From contig JAMCYN010000015.1 of NCBI GenBank assembly GCA_023474015.1, forward strand, positions 1 to 6,797: 6,797 nt of DNA. Direction: 5' to 3'. Made by a program: the position numbers and the translations under genes. Below, one piece after another: positions 1 to 5,308 of this stretch; the stretch's first letter is position 1, and each line of letters starts with the position of its first letter. The notes below the pieces were generated by a model. It worked only from the letters and a program-made list of their open reading frames with translations. It was not told the DNA's origin and did no database searches. This DNA comes from Armatimonadota bacterium. GTDB lineage: Bacteria; Armatimonadota; UBA5829.

Positions 1-1335
1 GACCTGATAGAGTTCCTTGAGGTCGAGTTCATCATCGTCGTGTCCGGCCATCACATCGTAGACGCAGACACTGTTTCGTGACTTGTGCTTCGCGCGGGAT
101 ACGGCTATCTCGGCGGCCATAACGAGGCCATCCCGACTCCGTTGGTTGTCCGGATAGTTGACAAGACCCGCTGTCACGGTGATCCCGGTAACTTCGCGGT
201 CATCCGGCACGCTGCCGCCCGGCAGGACCTCGTCCATAAGAGCTATACGGAACCGTTGTGTCTCGATTGACCGCCGCAACTTTTCGGCCAAGCTCCGCCC
301 AGTTTCTATATCGGTATCCGGCAAGATCATGGCGAACTCGTCACCGCCGTATCGTGCCAGAATATCGCCCTCGCGAATACTCTGCCGCAGCAAGTCACCT
401 ATCTGCCTGATGACTCTGGCGCCGACCGAATACCCAAAAGCATCATTGAGGCCCTTGAAGTGGTCAATATCGAAAATCATTAGGCAAAGAGATTGATTGT
501 GCGTCCCGGCACTTTTGATCTCCGATGCCAGGACATCCTGGAAATAGACATGGTTGTACAGGCCGGTGAGCGCGTCCCGAGTTGCCTCCTCCATGAGCCT
601 CTCACGGCTCAACTTCAACCCGCCGATCATGCTGTTGAACGCGTCGGTAAACCTCCTGACCTCCGGCGATCCGGAGGATTCCAGTTGGAACTCCAGATCG
701 CCCGCGCGCACTCTTTCGGCCGCCCGGCTGAAAACGTGGACCCTGTTGAGCAGAACTCTGGTCACAAGTAAGCTTACAACTACCGCAAGCAGAAACGCAA
801 GAGCGAAGGTGCGCAGCGCCGCGCGGCCGCCGGCGTCTCTGATGGGGGCGTAGCCTGAAAGCCATGTTCCCCACTTGTCCCGAGCGGGCTCTTTATCGGC
901 TGAGGGTCCATCGAAGGCCTTCTGCATCTCGGGCAACTCACTGACATCGTATTTGCAGCCCACCGGGGTATCAGGACCGCCATCAACGTCCACAATGAAT
1001 TGCCAGGTGTTCTTACTGGCAGTCTTGCGCATTGTGTATACGTTGTGGACTTCGGGATTGGCTCGGCGCATGGCCCTGAGTTTCCGCTGGATGATGTAGT
1101 ACGCACTGGAATGTCGGTCGGCTTCGGTTTTGACCAGTGCGTGAAGTCTGGGGTCTACTTGAAGGGCGGCAGTGGCTGCAGTTGCCATCAAGTATTCGCG
1201 CAACTGCTGACGAAGCGAATGGCTCGCTCCTCGATACAAAACAGCACTGCCCATAGAGGAGACAAGAATGGCCGAGATCACGCATACCAGGAACACCTTC
1301 ACTCCCAGTGGCAAGCACTGCGAGACAAACCTCAT
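1..1335 (-). CDS. Membrane-bound diguanylate cyclase (sensor-HAMP-GGDEF), C-terminus beyond window
   Basis: Reading from the ATG at 1335, 445 codons stay open to the window edge. The likely role is making c-di-GMP from two GTP in response to a periplasmic or extracellular signal. A membrane anchor lies at about residues 11-34, a sensor region at about 40-168 (tyrosine-rich segment near 79-81, then NVYTMRKT at 98-105), a second membrane segment at about 176-194, and a HAMP-like linker at about 195-245. The GGDEF domain spans about 250-428. It shows DALTGLYN (254-261), FDIDHF (288-293), an intact GGDEF (330-334) and an RxxD inhibitory site REGD (321-324) five residues before it, so it should be active and product-inhibited. 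The usual GHxxGD is GYSVGA here, and the late ADxALYxAK motif is AAEIAVSRAK. The sequence continues past the GGDEF domain (DLKELYQV at the edge), so another domain may follow. The start has only a weak G-rich ribosome site. The link between sensor and second membrane segment looks short (see findings). Confidence 0.9.
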   Translation of the reverse strand, partial: MRFVSQCLPLGVKVFLVCVISAILVSSMGSAVLYRGASHSLRQQLREYLMATAATAALQVDPRLHALVKTEADRHSSAYYIIQRKLRAMRRANPEVHNVYTMRKTASKNTWQFIVDVDGGPDTPVGCKYDVSELPEMQKAFDGPSADKEPARDKWGTWLSGYAPIRDAGGRAALRTFALAFLLAVVVSLLVTRVLLNRVHVFSRAAERVRAGDLEFQLESSGSPEVRRFTDAFNSMIGGLKLSRERLMEEATRDALTGLYNHVYFQDVLASEIKSAGTHNQSLCLMIFDIDHFKGLNDAFGYSVGARVIRQIGDLLRQSIREGDILARYGGDEFAMILPDTDIETGRSLAEKLRRSIETQRFRIALMDEVLPGGSVPDDREVTGITVTAGLVNYPDNQRSRDGLVMAAEIAVSRAKHKSRNSVCVYDVMAGHDDDELDLKELYQV

Positions 1336-1450
1336 AACGGAAGCCCCCGTGACTTGAGACGACTGGCCCGACACTGTCCGGATGGTGCCAGAGTACAGTC
1401 TTATACCTGTCCAGTATACTCGGTCGATGCATTCTCGAACTGGAGGTGAA

Positions 1451-1519
1451 TCACTTGGGTCCCGCCGCCAGCGCCCTCTGAATCTTTCCCACCATCGAAA
1501 GCGCGTATGTGTTTCCCGG
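1451..1519 (-). pseudogene. Orphan 3' end of a C39-like/TPR gene (paralogue of 2592-3329)
   Basis: Read leftward, this encodes PGNTYALSMVGKIQRALAAG plus P, K and a stop, the same 22 C-terminal residues as the gene at 2592-3329. The DNA aligns without gaps to 2592-2660 with five differences in 69 bases (1452, 1457, 1466, 1472, 1508). All are silent: four third positions, and TGA versus TAA at the stop. Homology ends at the stop codon on one side and just beyond 1519 on the other, where the peptidase body should begin but unrelated sequence and the PEP-CTERM promoter region lie. An open frame does continue to 1699, but it resembles nothing and has no clear ribosome site. Dropping one A in the AATACCGGG stretch near 1520 would give a short TPR-like run (AIQRFNPGN); this is suggestive only. 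Best read as the tail of a lost tandem paralogue. Confidence 0.75.
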
Positions 1520-1605
1520 TATTGAAGCGCTGAATGGCAACCCGGCAATAATACCAGGTTTTGGCAACCACACGCTCAGCTCCCAGAAAATGTGTGTATT
1601 GCCCA

Positions 1606-1633
1606 TTGACAAATTCAAGGCAGGGGTTATACT
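1606..1633 (+). promoter_or_regulatory. Sigma-70-type promoter of the PEP-CTERM gene
   Basis: A perfect -35 TTGACA (1606-1611) is followed after 16 bp by TATACT (1628-1633), one mismatch from the -10 consensus. Transcription would start near 1640, giving a leader of about 80 nt that ends in a strong Shine-Dalgarno AAGGAGGA (1707-1714), six bases before the ATG. This is the best promoter match in the window and suggests high basal expression of the anchored protein. Confidence 0.75.
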
Positions 1634-1720
1634 GAGACCAAGTGCATATTGCGGGCCTAGAAGGGGCCATCGGGCGCCGCGAATGCAAGGGAACAACACT
1701 AAGAAGAAGGAGGATAGATA

Positions 1721-2416
1721 ATGAAAAAAGTGCTTCTTGTAGCGGCAGCTATCTCGCTGCTGTGCCTGAGTGTTGTGTCAGTGTTTGCGTATGTCGAGAC
1801 GTTCGACAACAACAACGCGGGCTGGCTGGCGGTGACCGTGAACAATGGCGGGGGTAAGACTTACCCTTATGCAACGTGGCACGCAGGCGGGGGCAATCCT
1901 GGAGGCTACGTCAGTGGTACAGTCACCAACCTCTCCGACCGGCTCTACGGCTTGCCGCCCGCCAGTACGGCGTTGTACGGTGACTTGACGGGGCAGACGA
2001 TGACCACCGACTACAAGATCGATGGTACTGTCACTGGGCCCCCGAATGCGCGTGTCAGGTTCTACGTTGGCACATACACGGGCGGGTACAACTACTTCGT
2101 GACCGACGACACCTACAGTTGGGATCCCAACCTAGACACAGGTTGGACCACCCACCAGGTGGTTCTCTTGGCAGCGAACTTCATCCAGTGGCCGAACCTG
2201 AACGCCGGCACAAAGACCTTCGCACAGATCATCGCGGCACCGGAGGATATAGGCCTCGTGTTCTCCGAAGGTTTCACAAATAACGCCACTCTGGGTTTCA
2301 CTGGCAGCGGTGAGATCGGCGTGGACAACTTCGGCACGGTGCCAGAACCGTCCTCGCTCATCGCTTTGTTTGGTGGTTTCGGCTCGCTTCTCGCATTCAG
2401 ACGACGCAGGGCCTAG
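1721..2416 (+). CDS. Secreted laminin-B-like domain protein with PEP-CTERM sorting signal
   Basis: A 231-residue exported protein. Residues 1-23 form a signal peptide (MKK, hydrophobic core, VFA before YVETFD). The C-terminus is a textbook PEP-CTERM signal: VPEPSS (207-212), a hydrophobic stretch to about 226, then RRRR (227-230). In known systems an exosortase in the cytoplasmic membrane recognises this tail, and such proteins usually serve in extracellular matrix or surface layers. The body (about 24-205) is beta-rich and resembles laminin B/IV-type domains seen in other PEP-CTERM proteins: FDNNNAGW near the start, W..GGGNPGGYVSG (53-66), GDLTGQTMTTDYKI (87-100), TGWTTHQVVLLAANF (140-154), GLVFSEGF (178-185) and VDNFG (201-205) before the tail. 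The body call is by pattern only; a general carbohydrate-binding sandwich is the alternative. No exosortase is encoded in the window. The gene stands alone, with its own promoter and a hairpin after it. Start choice is fixed by the AAGGAGGA site and the signal peptide. Confidence 0.9.
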   Translation: MKKVLLVAAAISLLCLSVVSVFAYVETFDNNNAGWLAVTVNNGGGKTYPYATWHAGGGNPGGYVSGTVTNLSDRLYGLPPASTALYGDLTGQTMTTDYKIDGTVTGPPNARVRFYVGTYTGGYNYFVTDDTYSWDPNLDTGWTTHQVVLLAANFIQWPNLNAGTKTFAQIIAAPEDIGLVFSEGFTNNATLGFTGSGEIGVDNFGTVPEPSSLIALFGGFGSLLAFRRRRA

Positions 2417-2451
2417 CCTTTGTCTTGTGGCCATCACAGGAGTACCTCGCC

Positions 2452-2494
2452 GCCCGCTGTAGCGTAAGCGAAGGCGGGCTTCCTCTTATTATTT
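2452..2494 (+). terminator. Hairpin after the PEP-CTERM gene, likely terminator
   Basis: GCCCGC (2452-2457) pairs with GCGGGC (2474-2479) around a 16-base loop, 35 bp past the stop codon. A pyrimidine-rich, T-biased stretch (TTCCTCTTATTATTT, 2480-2494) follows. The T-run is interrupted, so termination may be partial. The loop carries AGCGTAAGCG, shared in form with the palindrome at 3527-3562, so this may be a dispersed repeat doing terminator duty. Confidence 0.5.
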
Positions 2495-2591
2495 CATGAC
2501 AACGGAAATGCTGACGCATTGCTGAGAAGGCAAGTGGGAACAACATCAAACGAAGTGGAAGAACCTGCGGAAAGAGACTACGACGTTGTAT

Positions 2592-2660
2592 TTACTTCGG
2601 TCCCGCTGCCAGTGCCCTCTGAATCTTTCCCACCATCGAAAGCGCGTACGTGTTTCCCGG
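2592..2660 (-). repeat. Right copy of a 69-bp direct repeat (left copy 1451-1519)
   Basis: This is the 3' end of the C39-like gene and matches 1451-1519 at 64 of 69 positions in the same orientation, offset by 1141 bp. The longest identical run is 35 bp (1473-1507 against 2614-2648). The two copies bracket the PEP-CTERM gene, its promoter and its hairpin. Recombination between them would excise or duplicate a 1141-bp unit, although the identical stretch is short for efficient RecA-mediated exchange. Confidence 0.9.
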
Positions 2661-3329
2661 CTCCAGGCGCAGCGCCGTTCGGGCTTCGCTCAGGGCGCTG
2701 TCGTATTTTTTGCGCTTGTACTTCGCGAAGGCGAGGTCCATGTGGACCACGGGGTTTTTTGCGTCCAGTTGGTCTTTGAACTTGTCTTTCTCGACTGGGG
2801 CTATAAGTAAGGCCCAGTAGCCCATCGTTTTCCACAACCGATCGCATTCGGAGTATTTCATCTCGGTGATATTGTCGTAGTATGGGTCCAGCACATAGAA
2901 CTCCGCCGCCTGGTCATCGTAACCCGACAACACACGGAAGTGGCCCGATGTGTCTTCGCGACTGTTCTGCTGGAGAATTATCACCGGAACACCTTGGGCG
3001 AGCTTCTCTTTGAGGTCGGAGATACTGGAGTTCCATGAATACGCCGCGAAGCCCTGCTGGCGCGCGTAGAAGAGCATGTCCGCGCCATTTGTCGCGCCGG
3101 TTGCGGGATCGTAGACATCTTTGCCTACCATTTCCTGCGTGATGTCCCTGCCGAAGTGCTGAAACACCATCGCGAGACACGCCGGCCCGCAGTAATTGGT
3201 GATCTGCTTGATCCTTTGCATGCTGTCTATCTTGCAGGTGGTCGGCACATCGGCCGGCGCTATCGAGGTAGTGAGCAACAGGCTCAGCGTTAATAAAACA
3301 GTTGTGGCAACGGGCTTTCTATGGCTCAT
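2592..3329 (-). CDS. Secreted C39-like cysteine peptidase with C-terminal TPR
   Basis: A 245-residue protein starting at the ATG at 3329, which has GAGGG (3339-3343) nine bases upstream and opens directly into a signal peptide. An in-frame ATG at 3365 would add 12 residues before that signal and is less likely. Residues 1-26 are the signal peptide (hydrophobic 8-23, APA before DVPT). The peptidase domain is about 32-178. It contains the Gln/Cys motif QITNYCGPAC (Gln42, Cys47), a SGHFRVLSGYDD block with His130, and VLDPYYD with Asp148, the layout of C39-type papain-fold enzymes. C39 domains of bacteriocin exporters cut leaders after double glycine. Here there is no ABC transporter, so the substrate is unknown and the action is probably periplasmic or extracellular. 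Residues about 192-240 form a TPR-like helical tail (YDSALSEARTALRLEPGN). The gene converges on the PEP-CTERM gene. Its last 22 codons are duplicated at 1451-1519. Confidence 0.88.
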   Translation of the reverse strand: MSHRKPVATTVLLTLSLLLTTSIAPADVPTTCKIDSMQRIKQITNYCGPACLAMVFQHFGRDITQEMVGKDVYDPATGATNGADMLFYARQQGFAAYSWNSSISDLKEKLAQGVPVIILQQNSREDTSGHFRVLSGYDDQAAEFYVLDPYYDNITEMKYSECDRLWKTMGYWALLIAPVEKDKFKDQLDAKNPVVHMDLAFAKYKRKKYDSALSEARTALRLEPGNTYALSMVGKIQRALAAGPK

Positions 3330-3406
3330 CTTTGATAACCCTCGGGACGAGTAGATCGCGGGCAAGTTACGCGGCTGACTTCCGTGGCATTGCAGCGTCT
3401 GTTTTC

Positions 3407-3435
3407 ATTGTATAGCAGGGTTTTTATTAGCGCAA
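3407..3435 (-). promoter_or_regulatory. Candidate promoter of the C39-like gene
   Basis: On the minus strand, TTGCGC (3435-3430) lies 17 bp before TACAAT (3412-3407), which matches the -10 consensus at five of six bases. The -35 matches only three. Transcription would start near 3400, giving a leader of about 70 nt to the ATG at 3329. It is the only reasonable candidate I see upstream of the gene. Confidence 0.4.
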
Positions 3436-3454
3436 GCAGGCGAGCGGAAATTCA

Positions 3455-3481
3455 GGGTGTAGGGCGTAGGGCGTAGAAGGG
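3455..3481 (+). other. G-quadruplex-type motif in a degenerate 7-bp tandem repeat
   Basis: Four GGG runs (3455-3457, 3462-3464, 3469-3471, 3479-3481) are separated by loops of 4, 4 and 7 bases, meeting the usual G3+N1-7 rule. The first three runs belong to a short tandem array of GTAGGGC (3459-3465, 3466-3472, partial 3473-3476). The motif lies just upstream of the candidate promoter of the leftward C39-like gene. Formation in vivo is unknown. Confidence 0.55.
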
Positions 3482-3495
3482 AGCGCGAGGCTCCC
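3479..3495. repeat. Short perfect hairpin GGGAGC/GCTCCC
   Basis: GGGAGC (3479-3484) pairs perfectly with GCTCCC (3490-3495) around the 5-base loop GCGAG. No T-run follows on either strand, so it is not a typical intrinsic terminator. It shares its first three Gs with the last run of the G-quadruplex motif, so the two structures would be mutually exclusive. Confidence 0.6.
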
Positions 3496-3526
3496 GCCGA
3501 GCCTTTGTCTGCACTCACGCAAGGTT

Positions 3527-3562
3527 GCTTCGGACTGCGGAGCGTAGCGGAGCTGCCGAAGC
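3527..3562. repeat. Palindromic intergenic element with AGCGTAGCG core
   Basis: A 7-bp perfect stem, GCTTCGG (3527-3533) with CCGAAGC (3556-3562), encloses 22 bases containing GGAGCGTAGCGGAG. The architecture (variable arms around a conserved GCG-TA-GCG core) recalls REP-type elements and resembles the hairpin at 2452-2479. A second small hairpin follows at once, CCCC (3566-3569) with GGGG (3573-3576) over a 3-base loop. The block lies between the L,D-transpeptidase stop and the C39-like promoter. It could form the 3' end of the transpeptidase transcript, but no T-run supports termination. Confidence 0.5.
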
Positions 3563-3611
3563 CGGCCCCGCAGGGGTCGAGTCCCTTCCTCAATATTCAT
3601 CAATTGCCCCA

Positions 3612-4394
3612 CTATCCCTTCGCCGTAATCACGGGCTTTGCCACGGGGGGCTGGATCGGCTTGCGCAGGCTGGTCAACTGTGAACAATCGCGTGATTTCG
3701 AAAGCACAATCACGGGGGTGCCGACCTTGACCTCCCCGAAGAGGGTCGCGGCGTTCCTCGGGTGGAGCCTGATGCAGCCGTGCGAGGCCGGGCGGCCGAG
3801 CTGTCGAATCATCGTGGTCGCGTGCAGCGCATAGCCCCTGAAGAAGAACAGGGAGTGGTCCATCCATACCTCGTATTCGCGGCTCCAGTGTCTCGGCTGG
3901 CGAGAGTAGACTCGATAGCTGCCGGGTTTGAGGTCATATTGGGGAAGCGCGGTGGAGCAGGTGAATACGTGCTTGAGAGTTCCGTCGGAGAAGTAGAGCA
4001 CCTTCTGGTTGGCCTTGCTCACGACCACGGCGGTTTTGGGCACAAAGCTCACAGGGCCCACGCTCTCCGCGCGCACCTCGCCTGTCGCATCGCAGGCCTT
4101 GACCTTAATCCAACCCATCAGCTCGGCGCGGCCGATAGGCTGCCAGGTATACTCGTAGGAGCTCACGCCGGTGGCGATTTCCTTATCAAAAACCCTGCCG
4201 TCCGAGGAGTAGGTTAGCGAGTACGTAATGTCGCCACCGAAGTCGCTGTCCCAGAGAATGGTCACGGGTCCCGATCCCACGGCGCAGTCGTCGGCCGATG
4301 GGGACAGAATAGCAAGCTTGTCCTTGTGCGAGACTTCGGCAATCGCGCAGACCGCGGTCGAGAGAAGAAATGCAATACACAATATGTAACGCAT
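3612..4394 (-). CDS. Secreted L,D-transpeptidase (YkuD family) with N-terminal Ig-like domain
   Basis: A 260-residue exported enzyme. Residues 1-20 are a signal peptide (hydrophobic core, CAIAE at its end). Residues about 27-117 form a beta-rich Ig/fibronectin-like module (ILWDSD, YSLTYSSDGRVF, YEYTWQP). The YkuD catalytic domain is about 121-232: VVVSKANQKVLYF at the start, KPGSYRVYSR (156-165), His191 in ALHAT, and the signature SHGCIRLH (204-211) with His205, nucleophile Cys207 and Arg209. Such enzymes make 3-3 crosslinks in peptidoglycan or attach proteins to it, and resist most beta-lactams except carbapenems. All key residues are present, so it should be active. The last 20 or so residues are Pro/Lys-rich and probably flexible. 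GGAG (4401-4404) sits six bases before the ATG. The gene diverges from the DUF981-like gene across a control region with two palindromes. Which L,D-transpeptidase reaction it performs cannot be told from sequence. Confidence 0.93.
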   Translation of the reverse strand: MRYILCIAFLLSTAVCAIAEVSHKDKLAILSPSADDCAVGSGPVTILWDSDFGGDITYSLTYSSDGRVFDKEIATGVSSYEYTWQPIGRAELMGWIKVKACDATGEVRAESVGPVSFVPKTAVVVSKANQKVLYFSDGTLKHVFTCSTALPQYDLKPGSYRVYSRQPRHWSREYEVWMDHSLFFFRGYALHATTMIRQLGRPASHGCIRLHPRNAATLFGEVKVGTPVIVLSKSRDCSQLTSLRKPIQPPVAKPVITAKG

Positions 4395-4472
4395 GGCTCG
4401 CTCCGTTTAACCAACATAATGCCGACCGGTGTGTCTTCATTAATATAAACGCATCGGCAATGCGATAGGATT

Positions 4473-4484
4473 ATTCCATGGAAT
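4473..4484. promoter_or_regulatory. Perfect 12-bp palindrome, possible operator
   Basis: ATTCCATGGAAT is perfectly self-complementary and centred between 4478 and 4479, in the divergent region between the L,D-transpeptidase and DUF981-like genes. With no central spacer it could be a dimeric repressor site. It lies 22 bp from the centre of the next inverted repeat. No regulator is assigned. Confidence 0.35.
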
Positions 4485-4487
4485 GCC

Positions 4488-4512
4488 ACGCGTTTGATAA
4501 TATTGAACGCGT
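4488..4512. promoter_or_regulatory. Inverted repeat ACGCGTT-N11-AACGCGT, operator-like
   Basis: Two perfect 7-bp arms (4488-4494 and 4506-4512) flank an AT-rich 11-bp spacer, 18 bp between arm centres. That suits a dimeric helix-turn-helix protein. On the minus strand a TATAAT hexamer lies at 4534-4529; if it is a -10 for the L,D-transpeptidase, the repeat would fall just downstream of the start point, a classic repression position. The -35 for that promoter is poor, so the arrangement remains a proposal. A second small inverted repeat, CGCAT/ATGCG, is at 4450-4464. Confidence 0.45.
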
Positions 4513-4655
4513 TAATCATGGGTGAATGATTATAAACTCATCAAATGGGTAAATACGTAGGGAACTGACGAGTCTGTTAGCCGCGAGCTAGTGAGTGTGG
4601 CTGAGGTTCTCGGGTTGAAAGTCTAATCTCTAACTTCTAGAACGGGAGGCGGGTT

Positions 4656-5222
4656 ATGTTTATCGATTATGTCACCTTAATGTTGTTGAATATGGCGGCG
4701 GGGCTGTTAGTGCTCGCGTGCTATATATATTGGGGGATGGATGATCAGGACCAGGGCAGATGGGCTCCGGCTTTTGGCATTACCGGTTTTGTCGCGCTGA
4801 TGAACGGCTTCCGCACGAGCTGGATTTGGCCGCTCCCGGGCAGCTACAACGTTGCCTATGGGGATATGTCGGTTCTGTTCGGGGCTCTGTTCGTGGGTGC
4901 CGCGATAGCGCTGTGGAAAGGCTGGAATATGATCCCGCTGGCGGTCTACGCCTTGATTGCGGGGTTGGCGTCGATATTGACGGGCGCTCGGTTTGTCAAT
5001 TTGCATATGAGCCTGATGCCGGGGCTGACCGCTGCGGGCTTCGTGCTCACCGGTCTGGGCGGCGTTTTCGCCCTGCCCACACTAATGCTTTGGCGAAGGA
5101 ACCGGGCCGCGCGATTTATTGGGGCAGGGGTGCTGGTAGTGGCGGCGGTGATCTGGGTGTTCACTGGATACATGGGATACTGGATGCATCTACAGAGTTT
5201 TGCTGGTTGGAAACCCAAGTAG
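4656..5222 (+). CDS. DUF981-like integral membrane protein
   Basis: A 188-residue polytopic membrane protein with about six hydrophobic segments near residues 6-26, 38-56, 71-88, 91-112, 119-145 and 153-175. The pattern around residues 58-76 (WPLPGSYNVAYGDMSVLFG) and the opening MFIDYVTLMLLNMAAGL match my recollection of the DUF981 family, whose function is not established. No catalytic or metal-binding motif stands out; conserved-looking charged residues are few (Asp4, Asp70). GGAGG (4645-4649) lies six bases before the ATG. A strong hairpin follows 20 bp after the stop, and the gene upstream is divergent, so it looks monocistronic. The promoter is unclear: TTGAAC at 4504-4509 could be a -35, but the matching -10 is weak. 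The family name is assigned from memory and needs a profile search; the membrane nature is certain. Confidence 0.8.
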   Translation: MFIDYVTLMLLNMAAGLLVLACYIYWGMDDQDQGRWAPAFGITGFVALMNGFRTSWIWPLPGSYNVAYGDMSVLFGALFVGAAIALWKGWNMIPLAVYALIAGLASILTGARFVNLHMSLMPGLTAAGFVLTGLGGVFALPTLMLWRRNRAARFIGAGVLVVAAVIWVFTGYMGYWMHLQSFAGWKPK

Positions 5223-5242
5223 TTCCCCGAAACACGTGAAAA

Positions 5243-5276
5243 GGGGCGGGCGACCTGCCAAGGCCTTGCCCGCCCC
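5243..5276. terminator. Strong hairpin terminator shared by convergent genes
   Basis: GGGGCGGGC (5243-5251) pairs perfectly over 9 bp with GCCCGCCCC (5268-5276) around a 16-base loop. On the minus strand the stem is followed by TTTT (5242-5239), so it is a good intrinsic terminator for the leftward STN gene, whose stop is at 5309. For the rightward DUF981-like gene the hairpin comes 20 bp after the stop but lacks a clean T-run. Confidence 0.75.
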
Positions 5277-5308
5277 ATTGAATACCCGTTGAGGCTGATG
5301 TCTAAAAC

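Larger units (their letters stand above)
1336..1720. other. Intergenic region between divergent cyclase and PEP-CTERM genes
   Basis: This 385-bp stretch has no convincing intact gene. It holds the gene remnant at 1451-1519, the promoter at 1606-1633 and the PEP-CTERM leader with its Shine-Dalgarno (1707-1714). For the leftward cyclase gene, two -10-like hexamers are visible on the minus strand, TATACT (1413-1418) and TATAAG (1400-1405). Neither has a good -35 partner, so I do not call a promoter there. Nothing recognisable lies in 1336-1399 or 1520-1600. Open frames crossing this area show no family resemblance beyond the remnant. Confidence 0.6.

Noticed and set aside
1562..1575. TGGCAACCACACGC as a sigma-54 (-24/-12) promoter for the PEP-CTERM gene
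   Set aside because: The GG to GC spacing is one base short and the -12 element lacks TTGC. A much better sigma-70 promoter lies 40 bp downstream.
1451..1699. An 82-codon open frame on the minus strand ending in the duplicated C39-like tail, as a real small gene
   Set aside because: Only its last 22 residues resemble anything. It has no clear ribosome site, and its start lies in the leader of the rightward PEP-CTERM gene. Treated as a remnant instead.
1451..2660. The direct repeats as ends of an insertion sequence or transposon carrying the PEP-CTERM gene
   Set aside because: No transposase or integrase lies between them, the repeats are not inverted, and the right copy is an in-frame functional gene end. 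Target-site duplications are normally far shorter.
3427..3867. A 146-codon minus-strand open frame overlapping the end of the L,D-transpeptidase gene
   Set aside because: It overlaps the catalytic domain in another frame, has low-complexity Arg/Pro-rich content and no recognisable domain. It is a shadow of the real gene plus GC-rich spacer.
4615..4643. TTGAAA with TAGAAC as the promoter of the DUF981-like gene
   Set aside because: The -10 is weak, and the implied start near 4650 would fall inside or after the Shine-Dalgarno at 4645-4649.
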